A stretch of DNA of 64,000 bases from Bacteroidetes bacterium UBA2475 (GCA_002342065.1 DDPF01000013.1:248001-312000), one strand, 5' to 3'. Counted from the stretch's first letter, positions 43,658-52,607 are shown. Numbers and translations: made by a program. The notes: generated by a model not told the origin, from the sequence alone.

Positions 43658-45769
43658 TTAGACCCTTATTCCAATTATACACACATCATCAACTTGCTCT
43701 AAATTACCTTTCCAATCCTTAAACTCATTAACTAGTAATTCTTCTTGCATATTCATATCTTTTTTAGAGTTAGCTAACAAAAGATCATTTAACTGTTTAT
43801 ACTTGAATTTTTTTCCTTTGGGACCACCAAACTGATCAGCAAAACCATCGGTATACAAGTATAAAATATCACCTTTAGTTGCTTCTATGGTAAATAAAGC
43901 AAAGTCATTTGTTTTCTCACCTTTGCCAACAGGCATTTTATCTTTTGGTAATTCAATTATTTTATTTCCACTTATTAAAATTGGTTCATTATTTGCAGCG
44001 GCGTATGTAATGGATCTATCGTTTTTATTAAAACAAATTAAGATAGCATCCATTCCGTCTTTTTGTTCCTCCTCACTAATACTTTCTATTAGCCTTTGTC
44101 TTACGTAATTTAGGATTAAGTTCGGTTCCACTATTTCCTTTTCGTTAATAGCCTCGCTTAAGAAACCGATGTTTAAAATACTCATAAATGCGCCCGGAAC
44201 TCCATGTCCCGTTGAGTCGCACACTGCAAAGTAAAACTTATTTTTGTGTTCGGTTGCCCAGTAAAAATCCCCGCTTACAATATCTTTTGGCTTAAATAAG
44301 ATAAAGTGTTCGCTCAAATTTTTTGCTAATAGCTCTTTATGTGCCAATAGCGAATATTGAATTCGTTTTGCATAGTTTATTGAGTCAATTATTTCTTTTT
44401 GCTTGTTATCAAGCAATTGTTTTTGATTTTCTACTTCTTTTTTTTGCTCACTTATTACCTGATTTGCTTTTTGCTTCCCCAAAAATGCTCGAACTGCAAT
44501 AATCAAAAATATAAATACAAGCAACCCAGCACAAATGCTTACTGTGGTTACCGTTTTTTGGCGCCTGAGTTCTTCCTTACGGATAATGTCAATTTTTATT
44601 TGTTCTTGTTTAGCTGAATCCTCTTTTTGCTTAAAATCGAACATGAGTTGCTGTTGCAGAATTTTCTCAGAAGTTTGTGTATTTAACATTGTGTCTCTAT
44701 AGGCAATAGATGTTCTATAGTAAGTGAGAGAGTTGTTGTAGTCTTTTTTTATTGCTGCAATATCGCTTAATAGAGAATAGCTTTCAGCTAAATTATCAAT
44801 TGCTTTAATTTTTTTTAAAATTTTATTATTTTCAACTAAAATCTGTTCTGCCTTATTGTAGTTATTTAATGCCATTTCAACCCTTGCTATTTGCAACTTT
44901 GTTTCGCTAATACCTGATTCATTTTCTGATTCTATTTCTATAATTAGTGATTTTTGCAGGTATTCCATTGCTAGTAAAAATTTTCCCAACACGGAGTAAC
45001 AGGTGCCAATATGGGTGTAGGCAGACGAAACGCCTCTTTTGTCTTTTATCTGAGAATTGATTAAAAGTGCTTTTTCGAAATAGGTGAGCGCGGTATCAGT
45101 TTTACCCAATGCTAAATAGCCGTTTCCAATATTCCCCAAAGCATTTGCAAAGCCGAATCTATTCTTTTTCAAGTCGAAGATAGTCGCTGCGAGTTTGTAA
45201 AAATCTAGAGACTCTTTGTGTTTTTTTTGGTAAAAGTAAACATTTCCAATATTCAAGTAGGAACCGGCAATTAATGTGCTATCTCCATACTCCAATCGAA
45301 ACTGAAGCCCCTTAATGTAATTTTTCAACGCTTCGGCGCCGTTACCTTGATTTATGTACACAATGCCAATGTTGTTGTAAGAAGATCCAACTACCTTTTT
45401 ATCATTTATTATGCTTCCCTGATCGATGGCTTTTTTGAAGTAGGCTAATGCTTGTTGATGCTTACTCAAATTTAAATAGCCTGTACCAATGAAAAAGTTA
45501 GAGTTTGCTTCACCTGAAATATTATTATAAGTCTTAAAAATAGCAAGGGCTTTGTTAGCATATTTTATTGCAATTGAAGGATTATTTCTTCTAAGCTCGT
45601 ACCCGAGTGTATTAAAATATCTGGCTTTAATCGTGTCGATTTTTTCAGCAGCAATTATTTTTAAAATAGAATCTTCTAATGAATTTTGATCCAAAGAAGC
45701 AGTTTGACTATAAAGCCTTCCAATAAGAATGGAAAATAAAAAGCAGGTGTATATGACTATTTTAATCAT
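43658..45769 (-). CDS. TPR - membrane helix - SpoIIE phosphatase (array member A, first gene)
   Basis: 703 aa. Signal peptide (IVIYTCFLFSILIGRLYS), TPR repeats from about 90 to 300 (SYNNIGIVYINQGNGAEA and others), long coil, transmembrane helix about 405-427, second coil, linker IDSINYAKRIQ (461-471), PP2C with KPKDIVSGDFYW (D501), CDSTGHGVPGAFMS (D518), KDGMDAILIC and LYLYTDGFADQFGG. It ends DDVCIIGIRV. It is the most upstream gene of the minus-strand array; a possible promoter lies 32 bp before its ATG. Seven further TPR genes (three of them phosphatase-less), a GT-C-like gene and a TPR remnant follow on the same strand. Confidence 0.92.
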   Translation of the reverse strand: MIKIVIYTCFLFSILIGRLYSQTASLDQNSLEDSILKIIAAEKIDTIKARYFNTLGYELRRNNPSIAIKYANKALAIFKTYNNISGEANSNFFIGTGYLNLSKHQQALAYFKKAIDQGSIINDKKVVGSSYNNIGIVYINQGNGAEALKNYIKGLQFRLEYGDSTLIAGSYLNIGNVYFYQKKHKESLDFYKLAATIFDLKKNRFGFANALGNIGNGYLALGKTDTALTYFEKALLINSQIKDKRGVSSAYTHIGTCYSVLGKFLLAMEYLQKSLIIEIESENESGISETKLQIARVEMALNNYNKAEQILVENNKILKKIKAIDNLAESYSLLSDIAAIKKDYNNSLTYYRTSIAYRDTMLNTQTSEKILQQQLMFDFKQKEDSAKQEQIKIDIIRKEELRRQKTVTTVSICAGLLVFIFLIIAVRAFLGKQKANQVISEQKKEVENQKQLLDNKQKEIIDSINYAKRIQYSLLAHKELLAKNLSEHFILFKPKDIVSGDFYWATEHKNKFYFAVCDSTGHGVPGAFMSILNIGFLSEAINEKEIVEPNLILNYVRQRLIESISEEEQKDGMDAILICFNKNDRSITYAAANNEPILISGNKIIELPKDKMPVGKGEKTNDFALFTIEATKGDILYLYTDGFADQFGGPKGKKFKYKQLNDLLLANSKKDMNMQEELLVNEFKDWKGNLEQVDDVCIIGIRV

Positions 45770-45800
45770 TAAATTTTATTCTGAATTATATAATCATTAT

Positions 45801-45827
45801 CAACCTATTCTATTAAAATTTTGTCAA
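45801..45827 (-). promoter_or_regulatory. Possible promoter of the TPR-SpoIIE array
   Basis: On the minus strand a TTG (complement at 45825-45827) is followed after 17 bp by TAGGTTG (complement at 45801-45807), one base short of the Bacteroidota TAnnTTTG element. It is 31 bp upstream of the first array gene. The 163-bp gap to paaZ contains nothing else recognised. Weak match, so tentative. Confidence 0.35.
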
Positions 45828-45932
45828 TAAAAAATTTACCTATCTAATTTACATTTCTTAATAAATCGTAAAAATTTTTATGCGTGAAAATTTCCTTAGT
45901 GTATTTTAAAAATTACAATGGAATTGATAAAA

Positions 45933-48035
45933 TTAACCCTGATCTTTCAATTTCACCATCGTTAAAATAGTTGCTATACCAACCGTTTGCCCTGCCTGGT
46001 CAGCTGCATCATATTTTTCAAGAACATCCATTGTACTCGCATCATAAATATCAACTACCCATTTTACAATTCCTACTTTTACTTCTTCGCCATTTGCAGC
46101 AGTTAAAGGTTTATCATTTTCAATTTTTTCTTTGCAAGTAAATTTCACACCAATGGTCATGCCCGGATAAATAGGACGTGTAAAACGACATTCATCAATA
46201 CCATAATTTAATAATACCGGACCTTTTGGCGGATCAACAAATAGGCCTGCGGCTTTAGATAAAATAAAGTAGCCATGTGCAACTGTGCGCTTAAAAATAG
46301 TTCCGTCCAAAGATTCCGGTTGCAAATGCGCATAAAATTTATCGCCGCTTATATTCGCAAAATTCACAATGTCTTCTTCACTAACGGTATGAGTAGGAGT
46401 GATGGTTGTTTCACCAACCTCAAGGTCTTCGAAGTATTGACGGAATGGATGAACATCTTTAATTATTTGCTTAGCACCAACCTGGTAACTGTTCAATATT
46501 GCTGTTATCATTGTTGGAGAGCCTTGTATAGCAGTGCGCTGCAGGTAATGGAACACACCACGCTTGCCACCCATTTCTTCGCCACCACCGGCACGGCCCG
46601 GGCCACCATGCACCAACATTGGCATAGGAGAACCGTGGCCGGTACTTTCTTTAGCACATTCTGCATTCAACACTAAGATACGGCCATGCATGCAGGCTGC
46701 GCCAAGTGTATACATGCGTGCAATTTTAGCATCGGCAGTAATAATAGAACTAACTAAAGATCCTTTGCCCATTTTAGATAACTGAATTGCATCATCCATA
46801 GTTTTGTAAGGCATAATGGTACTAACAGGGCCAAAGGCCTCAATGTTGTGGCAATCGGTATTTTTAAAAGGACTATCATTATAAAAAATAATTGGCGGCA
46901 TAAACGCACCTTTATTTTTATCAGCGCCTTTTACTTCAAAATTCTCAAAACTGCCAATAATTATTTTTTGTGTCTTGCTTAACAGCTCAACCTTTTCTTT
47001 TACTTCAATTAATTGCGATTTGCCCGCTAATGAGCCCATACGAACACCTTCAACATTAGGATCGCCAATAACATTTTGCGCTAAGCGTTTGCCTAAAGCT
47101 ATCTGCACATCTTCCACCATATTTTCAGGAACGATGATACGGCGAACAGCAGTACATTTTTGACCGGCTTTAGTTGTAATTTCTCTTACAACTTCTTTAA
47201 TAAAAATATCAAACTCCGGCATGGCAGTCGTAACGTCGGTTCCAAGCACACAACAATTTAGTGAGTCGGCTTCCATATTAAAATGCACAGCTTCTTCCAA
47301 TAGGCGAGGGTGGGCTTTCAACATTTTACCGGTACTGGCAGAGCCTGTAAAGGTAATCACATCCTGGCTTTGCACATGATCGAGTATACCGTTAGCACTA
47401 CCGCAAATTAATTGCAAAGCACCTTCAGGCAAAATTTTACTGGCAATAATTTCTTTTACAACTGCTTCGGTTAAAAAAGATGTAAGCGCTGCAGGCTTTA
47501 CTATTGCAGCCATGCCCGCCAACCAATTAACGGCTACTTTCTCTAACATACCCCAAACCGGAAAGTTAAAAGCGTTGATATGAATAGCAACCCCTTCTTT
47601 AGGCACACAAATATGGTGGCCAATAAATGTATTGTTCTTTGAAAGGCGCGCTACATCACCATCATAGCAATATGTTTCGTTAGGAAATTGACGACGCAAA
47701 GATGCGTACGCAAATAAATTACCAATGCCACCTTCAATATCTACCCAGCTATCAACGCGGGTGGCGCCTGTAGCCCAACTTATTTTATAAAAATCTTCTT
47801 TTTTACTTAAAAGGTGCATAGCAAGAGCCTTTAGCATCAATCCCCTTTGCTGAAAGGTCATTTTGCGCAATTTTGGTCCACCAACATTACGAGCGTATTC
47901 ACACATCATTCCAAAATCAAGCCCTTTACTGCTGGTTGTTGCAAGTACATCACCAGTAATAGCATTAAATAATTCTTGTCCGTTCTCTGCTCCGGCAACC
48001 CATTGGCCGCAAGCATAATTATATAGTTTGTTCAT
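45933..48035 (-). CDS. paaZ: PaaZ-like bifunctional aldehyde dehydrogenase / enoyl-CoA hydratase (oxepin-CoA ring opening)
   Basis: 700 aa. The N-terminal aldehyde dehydrogenase (about 1-520) has INAFNFPVWGMLEKVAVN, TFTGSASTGKML, the catalytic Glu in NMEADSLNCCV and the catalytic Cys in GQKCTAVRRI. The C-terminal MaoC-type hot-dog domain (about 545-690) has FANISGDKFYAHLQPE, with the Asp and His that place the hydration water, and VAHGYFILSKAAGLFV. In the phenylacetate pathway this enzyme hydrolyses the oxepin ring and oxidises the aldehyde to a 3-oxo acyl-CoA. No other paa genes are in view. The gene precedes the array on the same strand but has its own upstream gap, so it is probably separate. 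Confidence 0.95.
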   Translation of the reverse strand: MNKLYNYACGQWVAGAENGQELFNAITGDVLATTSSKGLDFGMMCEYARNVGGPKLRKMTFQQRGLMLKALAMHLLSKKEDFYKISWATGATRVDSWVDIEGGIGNLFAYASLRRQFPNETYCYDGDVARLSKNNTFIGHHICVPKEGVAIHINAFNFPVWGMLEKVAVNWLAGMAAIVKPAALTSFLTEAVVKEIIASKILPEGALQLICGSANGILDHVQSQDVITFTGSASTGKMLKAHPRLLEEAVHFNMEADSLNCCVLGTDVTTAMPEFDIFIKEVVREITTKAGQKCTAVRRIIVPENMVEDVQIALGKRLAQNVIGDPNVEGVRMGSLAGKSQLIEVKEKVELLSKTQKIIIGSFENFEVKGADKNKGAFMPPIIFYNDSPFKNTDCHNIEAFGPVSTIMPYKTMDDAIQLSKMGKGSLVSSIITADAKIARMYTLGAACMHGRILVLNAECAKESTGHGSPMPMLVHGGPGRAGGGEEMGGKRGVFHYLQRTAIQGSPTMITAILNSYQVGAKQIIKDVHPFRQYFEDLEVGETTITPTHTVSEEDIVNFANISGDKFYAHLQPESLDGTIFKRTVAHGYFILSKAAGLFVDPPKGPVLLNYGIDECRFTRPIYPGMTIGVKFTCKEKIENDKPLTAANGEEVKVGIVKWVVDIYDASTMDVLEKYDAADQAGQTVGIATILTMVKLKDQG

Positions 48036-48352
48036 AGTTAAGATAAAATTTGAATGATAAATATAACAATAAACGGTACAATTCTTTTCAAAAATCTATT
48101 AAAAAAGGAGAAATAACCGCTTACATAAATTATTGCACAAACCCTTGCTAAGTCTAACAGTTACAAGGAAATAGAAATAGTATTTTAGTTTAGGTTAATC
48201 TGTTATTTTTGTTATAATTACTTGAATCTCTCCGAATGATATTTTTTGTAAAAGAACCTAAACTTTAGATCTTTATTTAGGTTATTTAAGAAATTTTAAG
48301 AAATTTGATCTAAATCCTGCACCATTTTTGAAATAAAATATAAAAACCAAAT
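48036..48352. other. 317-bp divergent intergenic region
   Basis: Between paaZ (minus) and the DUF4476 gene (plus). It is very AT-rich and holds no open frame or structured RNA that I can see. TATTTTTG at 48204-48211 exactly matches the plus-strand -7 element TAnnTTTG, though no TTG was found at a good distance. A promoter for the plus-strand gene may be here; otherwise nothing is recognised. Confidence 0.5.
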
Positions 48353-49084
48353 ATGAAAAAAATACTTTTACAACTCTTAGTAGTTATCGCTATCACTTCA
48401 AGTCTTGATGCCCAGGAAGGTAAGATCATTATTAGAAACGCATCTAATAACTATCCAAAATTCATAGCATCATTAAATGGCATTCGTTTATCGAACGATT
48501 ATAATTCTATTTCTACGTTCTCATATTTAGATGATAACTCGTATCGTTTAAAATTGTTGCAGGCAGGCTCCGCAAACGTCCTTACATTTGCGCTTGCCAG
48601 CGAGCCAAAATACCTTTCAAAATATGTTATCACAAAAGATAATGTGGGTAATTATACGGTTATATTAGAAAGTAAATCTTTAATTCTGGATGAGATGGAA
48701 GCCCCTTTATCGGCCACTGTAGCAGAAATACCGCGCACTCCATCAGTTACAAATACACCATCCGTAATACCAACTACATCCATTGCTATAACAAATATAT
48801 CTGCTGCGGAATTTGACGAGCGACTTGGCGCAGTTAAAAAAACAAGTTTTGATGATAAACGTTTAGGAAAAGCAAAACAAGTATTTGATGATGAGATCTT
48901 AAGCACCAACCAGATAATTGAAGTTTTAAAAGTGTTTTCGTTTGATGACTCTAAATTGGCTTTTGCAAAATGGGCTTATGCCGATTGTATTGATAAAAAG
49001 AATTACTACAAATTAGATGATCAGTTCTCTTTTGGAAGTTCGAAGCAGTCTTTAAGCGACTTTATTAAAAAGCAGCCGAAGTAG
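48353..49084 (+). CDS. Secreted DUF4476-domain protein
   Basis: 243 aa. Signal peptide (LQLLVVIAITSSLDAQ) followed by a strand-rich first domain (IIIRNASNNYPKFIASLNGI, FALASEPKYLSKYVITKD), a Thr/Pro/Ser linker (SVTNTPSVIPTTS), and a C-terminal DUF4476 domain from about residue 155: EFDERLGAVKKTSFDDKRLG, then NQIIEVLKVFSFDDSKLAF and YADCIDKKNYYKLDDQFSF. DUF4476 is a helical domain common in Bacteroidota secreted proteins with no known function. It is alone between paaZ and a convergent DEAD-box-like gene 22 bp downstream. Confidence 0.88.
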   Translation: MKKILLQLLVVIAITSSLDAQEGKIIIRNASNNYPKFIASLNGIRLSNDYNSISTFSYLDDNSYRLKLLQAGSANVLTFALASEPKYLSKYVITKDNVGNYTVILESKSLILDEMEAPLSATVAEIPRTPSVTNTPSVIPTTSIAITNISAAEFDERLGAVKKTSFDDKRLGKAKQVFDDEILSTNQIIEVLKVFSFDDSKLAFAKWAYADCIDKKNYYKLDDQFSFGSSKQSLSDFIKKQPK

Positions 49085-49106
49085 GAGAGCTTTTCTAAGG
49101 ATCAAT

Positions 49107-49727
49107 TTATTTCACTTCAATAATTTGGGGCGATACAATAAATTTACTGATCAGTTTCTCTATTTTTTCGTTTAAAGCTGTTGTAAATACTAAATGCTGG
49201 CACTTGGGCAAACTCAGCGCCAAACGGTCTATCTGGCCCTGCCAACGATTCTCTATCATACTTTCGGCATCATCAATAATAAAGAGTTTTATTTTATTTA
49301 AATTTAATGTCCGTTTAAAATAAATATCCATTATTCTATTTGCGGTACCTATTACAAGATCAACACCGGCATAAATATCTACTGTTTGTTCATCAATTTT
49401 ACCTTCTTCAAAAATGGCTAATGCTCTAAGATCTGTTTCTCTGGTCAATAATTTAAACTGCTCCAGCATGGCTAATGCTTTTTCTTTATTTGCAACCAAT
49501 ATCAATGCTCTTGGTGGATCTTCGAAAGCGTTTTGTAATTTTTGAATAGCAGTAATAACAGAGAGTGTGGATCTGCCTGAGTTTAACGGACCAATACCGA
49601 TCACATCAAAACCTCCGTTTATTTTTGGCAAACATTTTAATTGCAATTCTTTTGGCTCTTCAAAACCGTTGAGTGTTAAAGCCTGCGAAAGTTTTTTATG
49701 TAATTTTTCCTTGAACATGAAATGCAA
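49107..49727 (-). CDS. Degenerate single-domain DEAD-box-like protein
   Basis: 206 aa. It resembles only the first RecA domain of DEAD-box helicases: a Q-motif-like start (FEEPKELQLKCLPKINGG), motif I region DVIGIGPLNSGRSTL, ALILVANKEKALAMLEQF, IGTANRIMDI, motif II as IDDAESM and motif III as FTTALNE. The Walker lysine is replaced (SGRST rather than SGKT), the DEAD box reads DDAE, and the second helicase domain is absent. It is therefore unlikely to be an active ATPase helicase; it may be an RNA-binding or regulatory remnant, or a pseudogene. It is 14 bp downstream of the response regulator on the same strand. Frame is intact. Confidence 0.78.
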   Translation of the reverse strand: MHFMFKEKLHKKLSQALTLNGFEEPKELQLKCLPKINGGFDVIGIGPLNSGRSTLSVITAIQKLQNAFEDPPRALILVANKEKALAMLEQFKLLTRETDLRALAIFEEGKIDEQTVDIYAGVDLVIGTANRIMDIYFKRTLNLNKIKLFIIDDAESMIENRWQGQIDRLALSLPKCQHLVFTTALNEKIEKLISKFIVSPQIIEVK

Positions 49728-49741
49728 AGGTAATCAATTCT

Positions 49742-50431
49742 TTAAGCAATAAACTTATAACCTACACCTCTTATTGAATGAAAATGGGCCGGTTCTTTTG
49801 GGTTGACCTCAAAGTATTTGCGAAAGTTTAAAATATAATTATCAATAGTACGCGAAGAAGCATTCTCATTCACATCCCACAGTTTTTCGATGATCTCATC
49901 GCGCGAAATAACTTTATTGGCATTCTCGGTAAGTAATCTTAAAAGCCCTATCTCGCGCTTGGATAGAGTAGAGTGGGAGCCGCTTATATCTTTTATCTCG
50001 AAGGTCTCAAAATTTATAGTACAGTTGTTGAAACTAAAAACAGCCGACGTTTCTTTTTGTGTACGCTTAATTAAATTACTTACACGCAATAACAATTCTT
50101 CAAGATCAAATGGTTTTGTAATGTAATCATCGGCTCCTAATTTTAATCCTTCTATCTTATCGGCTATTTGATTTTTTGCTGTTAAGAATATGATAGGAAC
50201 AGCGGGGTTAAGCACTTTAAACTCTTTGCAAAGTTCAAAGCCATTTATTTCGGGTAGCATTACATCCAGCAACACTAAATTAATTGTATTAAAATTTGTT
50301 TTAAATAAATTCAATGCCAATTTACCACTTTTTGCAATTGTAACCTTATAGTTCTCTAACTGCAAATTAAGTGCAATGGTCTCTGCCAGGCTTTCTTCGT
50401 CTTCAACAACTAATATGTGATATTGCTGCAT
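49742..50431 (-). CDS. OmpR-family response regulator
   Basis: 229 aa. Receiver domain (1-120) with acidic residues ED (10-11), phospho-acceptor D56 in LLDVMLPEINGFEL, TAK (85-87) and K106 in ITKPFD. The winged helix DNA-binding domain (about 130-229) has LSKREIGLLRLLTENANKVI, SSRTIDNYILNFRKYF and HFHSIRGVGYKFIA. It overlaps its histidine kinase by 1 bp (TAATG arrangement), and with it and the STAS-like gene upstream forms one operon. As a cytoplasmic transcription factor it is the most likely output of that kinase. The DEAD-like gene lies 14 bp downstream. Confidence 0.95.
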   Translation of the reverse strand: MQQYHILVVEDEESLAETIALNLQLENYKVTIAKSGKLALNLFKTNFNTINLVLLDVMLPEINGFELCKEFKVLNPAVPIIFLTAKNQIADKIEGLKLGADDYITKPFDLEELLLRVSNLIKRTQKETSAVFSFNNCTINFETFEIKDISGSHSTLSKREIGLLRLLTENANKVISRDEIIEKLWDVNENASSRTIDNYILNFRKYFEVNPKEPAHFHSIRGVGYKFIA

Positions 50432-51216
50432 TAATGCGGAATAAGTATTTGGTACGATACGCCAAGTTCGTTATTTATTTCAACTTTCCCATCTAATTGC
50501 TCGGCAAGCATATAAATAAGCTGCATACCCAGGTTGGAGTCACGCTTTAGATCAAAGTTGGGTTTAAATCCAATACCATTATCTTTTACGGTCATCCTGT
50601 AAAATTGTTGCGTATCAAGCATCTCAATAGTTATACTGCCTTTATTTTCTGGAAAAGCATACTTGTACGAGTTACTTATTATTTCATTCAATATCAAACC
50701 TAAAGGTATCATGTGGTCTATATCAAAAAATAAACCTTCTTCAATATTAAAATTAAATTTCACATCCGAATCGTTCTTTGACAGTGAATGTTCTATGCCT
50801 TTACTTAAACGCTCAACATAATGGCCTATCTCTATTTTTGAAAGGTCTTTTGAGGAGTAAAGCATTTCGTGCACCAGTGCCATTGAGTTAATGCGGTTGC
50901 GGCTTTCAATGATCAGGTCGAGGTAACGTTTATCTAAAATATTTTCAGATTGCAAATTAAGCAGGCTTGAAACTATTTGTAGGTTATTTTTTACACGGTG
51001 ATGGATCTCTTTTAATAACTGCTCTTTTTCTTTTAAAGAGATGGTAGATGATTCCAGTTCTTCGCCCAGCATATTAACGCCTGCACCAATAGCATCCAAA
51101 GTTTCATTCCCTATTATAGATGTTTTTTTTGAAAAATCGAAACGTGCATAAGACATAATCACCTCAAGGATCTCTTGAACACGCTCGGGGCCGCTATCTT
51201 TTAAATTCCGTGACAT
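50431..51216 (-). CDS. Soluble histidine kinase (HisKA_2 type)
   Basis: 261 aa. No membrane helix. An N-terminal HAMP-like segment (IGNETLDAIGAGVNMLGEEL) leads to the HisKA_2 phospho-acceptor motif EIHHRVKNNLQIVSSLLNLQ (H72/H73), then the HATPase with PLGLILNEIISNSYKYAF (N-box), VKDNGIGFKPN (G1) and SNLGMQLIYMLAEQL (G2). Such kinases receive signals from partner proteins, since no sensor is attached. The gene directly upstream encodes a STAS-like protein whose stop is immediately followed by this ATG, and the response regulator follows with a 1-bp overlap. So the sensory input is probably the STAS-like protein; this is inference. Confidence 0.9.
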   Translation of the reverse strand: MSRNLKDSGPERVQEILEVIMSYARFDFSKKTSIIGNETLDAIGAGVNMLGEELESSTISLKEKEQLLKEIHHRVKNNLQIVSSLLNLQSENILDKRYLDLIIESRNRINSMALVHEMLYSSKDLSKIEIGHYVERLSKGIEHSLSKNDSDVKFNFNIEEGLFFDIDHMIPLGLILNEIISNSYKYAFPENKGSITIEMLDTQQFYRMTVKDNGIGFKPNFDLKRDSNLGMQLIYMLAEQLDGKVEINNELGVSYQILIPH

Positions 51217-51618
51217 TTATTCCACATATTTTTTTAACCAATCAATGGCTTCCAATTCATCATCAAATAATCGTGCCGGAATTTGGGGTTTATTTAAGCC
51301 CATAAAAAAATTTCCAACAATACGGCTAAGTGGTGAGCTGACCATAATGCCCATTGCGTTTATTTTTGTAGCACGGCCATTGGTAGAAAAATGTCTTCTG
51401 GCTTCTTTAGCCATTGATTTTATATCCCGCGCATCGACCAACAAAGGGAATTTTTTATCTTTATAAAGCGAAGTAACTACGTTAGAGTTTTCTATGGCCT
51501 CTTTTAAAGTAATTTCGGATTGGGGCTTTGTTTTTGTACGACAAATACCATCTTCGCCCATCCAGGTCCAAAAAACCGTAAGATCATGTGCCGTTTCGGG
51601 CGGGGTTAGAGTTTCCAT
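51217..51618 (-). CDS. STAS/SpoIIAA-like protein (DUF7793 type)
   Basis: 133 aa, cytoplasmic. Sequence segments ITLKEAIENSNVVTSLYKDK, FPLLVDARDIKSMAKEARRHF and INAMGIMVSSPLSRIVGNFF, then PARLFDDELEAIDWLKKY, fit the alpha/beta STAS-like fold of a family found in Bacteroidota next to signalling genes. It is immediately upstream (0 bp gap) of a soluble histidine kinase, with the response regulator behind it. STAS proteins are classic substrates of SpoIIE-type phosphatases in partner switching, and this window encodes six such phosphatases, so a link is possible. No serine at a clearly conserved site was identified by eye. Confidence 0.75.
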   Translation of the reverse strand: METLTPPETAHDLTVFWTWMGEDGICRTKTKPQSEITLKEAIENSNVVTSLYKDKKFPLLVDARDIKSMAKEARRHFSTNGRATKINAMGIMVSSPLSRIVGNFFMGLNKPQIPARLFDDELEAIDWLKKYVE

Positions 51619-51745
51619 ACTAATTTAAAACACTAAATGTAATTAATTAATAAATCTATCAAAGTATTTATTCAAATTTTTATCCAGCCTTGCTGTTACT
51701 ATTATTTAACATCATACAAGCATTTATTGCATTAAATTTAAGACG

Positions 51746-52219
51746 TTGAAAAAACCTTTTATTGAAGTATATACCGATGGCAGTTGCCACACACAATCGC
51801 TCTTTGGCGCTTGGGCTGCATTGGTTTTTACCGATGGAAAAAAACTGGTCTTAAAAGGTACAGAAACTGGCACCACGCATAACCGCATGGAACTAATGGC
51901 AGTTATAAAAGCAATAGAAATGATAGATGCGAATGGTTTTAAAGATGAAGAACTTAACATTTATTCCGATAGCCAATACGTAATAAATTTAAGGGGTAGA
52001 AAAGAAAAACTGGAAGCTAAGAATTTTATCAGTAACAAGGGAACACCGATACAAAATATAGATCTTGTACAAACCTTATTAGCACAAATTAGTAGCCATA
52101 ACATTAATTTTGTAAAAGTTAAAGCGCACCAAAAGCCCGATGGTACTGAGAATTTTAACAGGGAAGTAGATAAAATAGTTCGTAATTTAGTAAGAGAGAA
52201 TGCCGGAAAAAATGACTGA
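51746..52219 (+). CDS. rnhA: Ribonuclease HI
   Basis: 157 aa. It cleaves the RNA strand of RNA-DNA hybrids using two metals. The four catalytic acids are visible: D11 (YTDGSC), E49 (THNRMELMAV), D75 (IYSDSQYVI) and D142 (REVDKIVRN), and H128 in KAHQKPDGTENF is the usual helper histidine. Start is a TTG at 51746 because the first strand would be lost from any later ATG, and no upstream ATG is in frame. The basic-handle insertion of E. coli RNase HI is short here. It overlaps the VF530-family gene by 20 bp, which suggests coupling. Confidence 0.95.
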   Translation: MKKPFIEVYTDGSCHTQSLFGAWAALVFTDGKKLVLKGTETGTTHNRMELMAVIKAIEMIDANGFKDEELNIYSDSQYVINLRGRKEKLEAKNFISNKGTPIQNIDLVQTLLAQISSHNINFVKVKAHQKPDGTENFNREVDKIVRNLVRENAGKND

Positions 52220-52442
52220 ATCAAAAGATCCCTTACACGGAAAAACATTGGAAATGATAATAAACCATTTGGTGCAATATTATGGTTGGGACCATATGGG
52301 AACAAAAATAAATATTCGTTGTTTTAATGAAGACCCAAGTGTAAAATCGAGCTTAACCTTTTTAAGAAAAACACCCTGGGCCCGAAAAAAAGTTGAGGAG
52401 ATGTATATTAGTTTAATTAAAAAACAGGATAACAAAAATTGA
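52200..52442 (+). CDS. VF530-family (DUF2132) small DNA-binding-like protein
   Basis: 80 aa. The sequence DPLHGKTLEMIINHLVQYYG followed by WDHMGTKINIRCFNEDPSVK and the helix SLTFLRKTPWARKKVEEMY is the complete VF530/DUF2132 fold, a small helical domain similar to DNA-binding modules. Start is either the ATG at 52200 or the in-frame ATG at 52212; the former overlaps rnhA by 20 bp. The protein is cytoplasmic and no function is established. Its position after rnhA suggests co-transcription, and a nucleic-acid role would fit. A weak hairpin with arms TTCTCA/TGAGAA lies just beyond its stop. Confidence 0.85.
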   Translation: MPEKMTESKDPLHGKTLEMIINHLVQYYGWDHMGTKINIRCFNEDPSVKSSLTFLRKTPWARKKVEEMYISLIKKQDNKN

Positions 52443-52607
52443 TTGTAGTGTTTTTTTCTCAATCTGTAGTGAGAATAATTTTCCGCATTTTAGTTCAGGT
52501 GCGCATTTAAATACCCATTAACTTATAGTAAACAATACGTGTTTACATAACTAAACATATTGGTCTGATTCTTGAAATATAATAAGAGAACTAAAAAACC
52601 TTATTAC

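Noticed and set aside
46275..46785. Two plus-strand reading frames opposite paaZ.
   Set aside because: They are antisense shadows of a well-supported enzyme gene.
52450..52480. A terminator after the VF530-family gene (TTCTCA / TGAGAA).
   Set aside because: Stem of 6 bp with no T-run after it; mentioned only as a weak hairpin.
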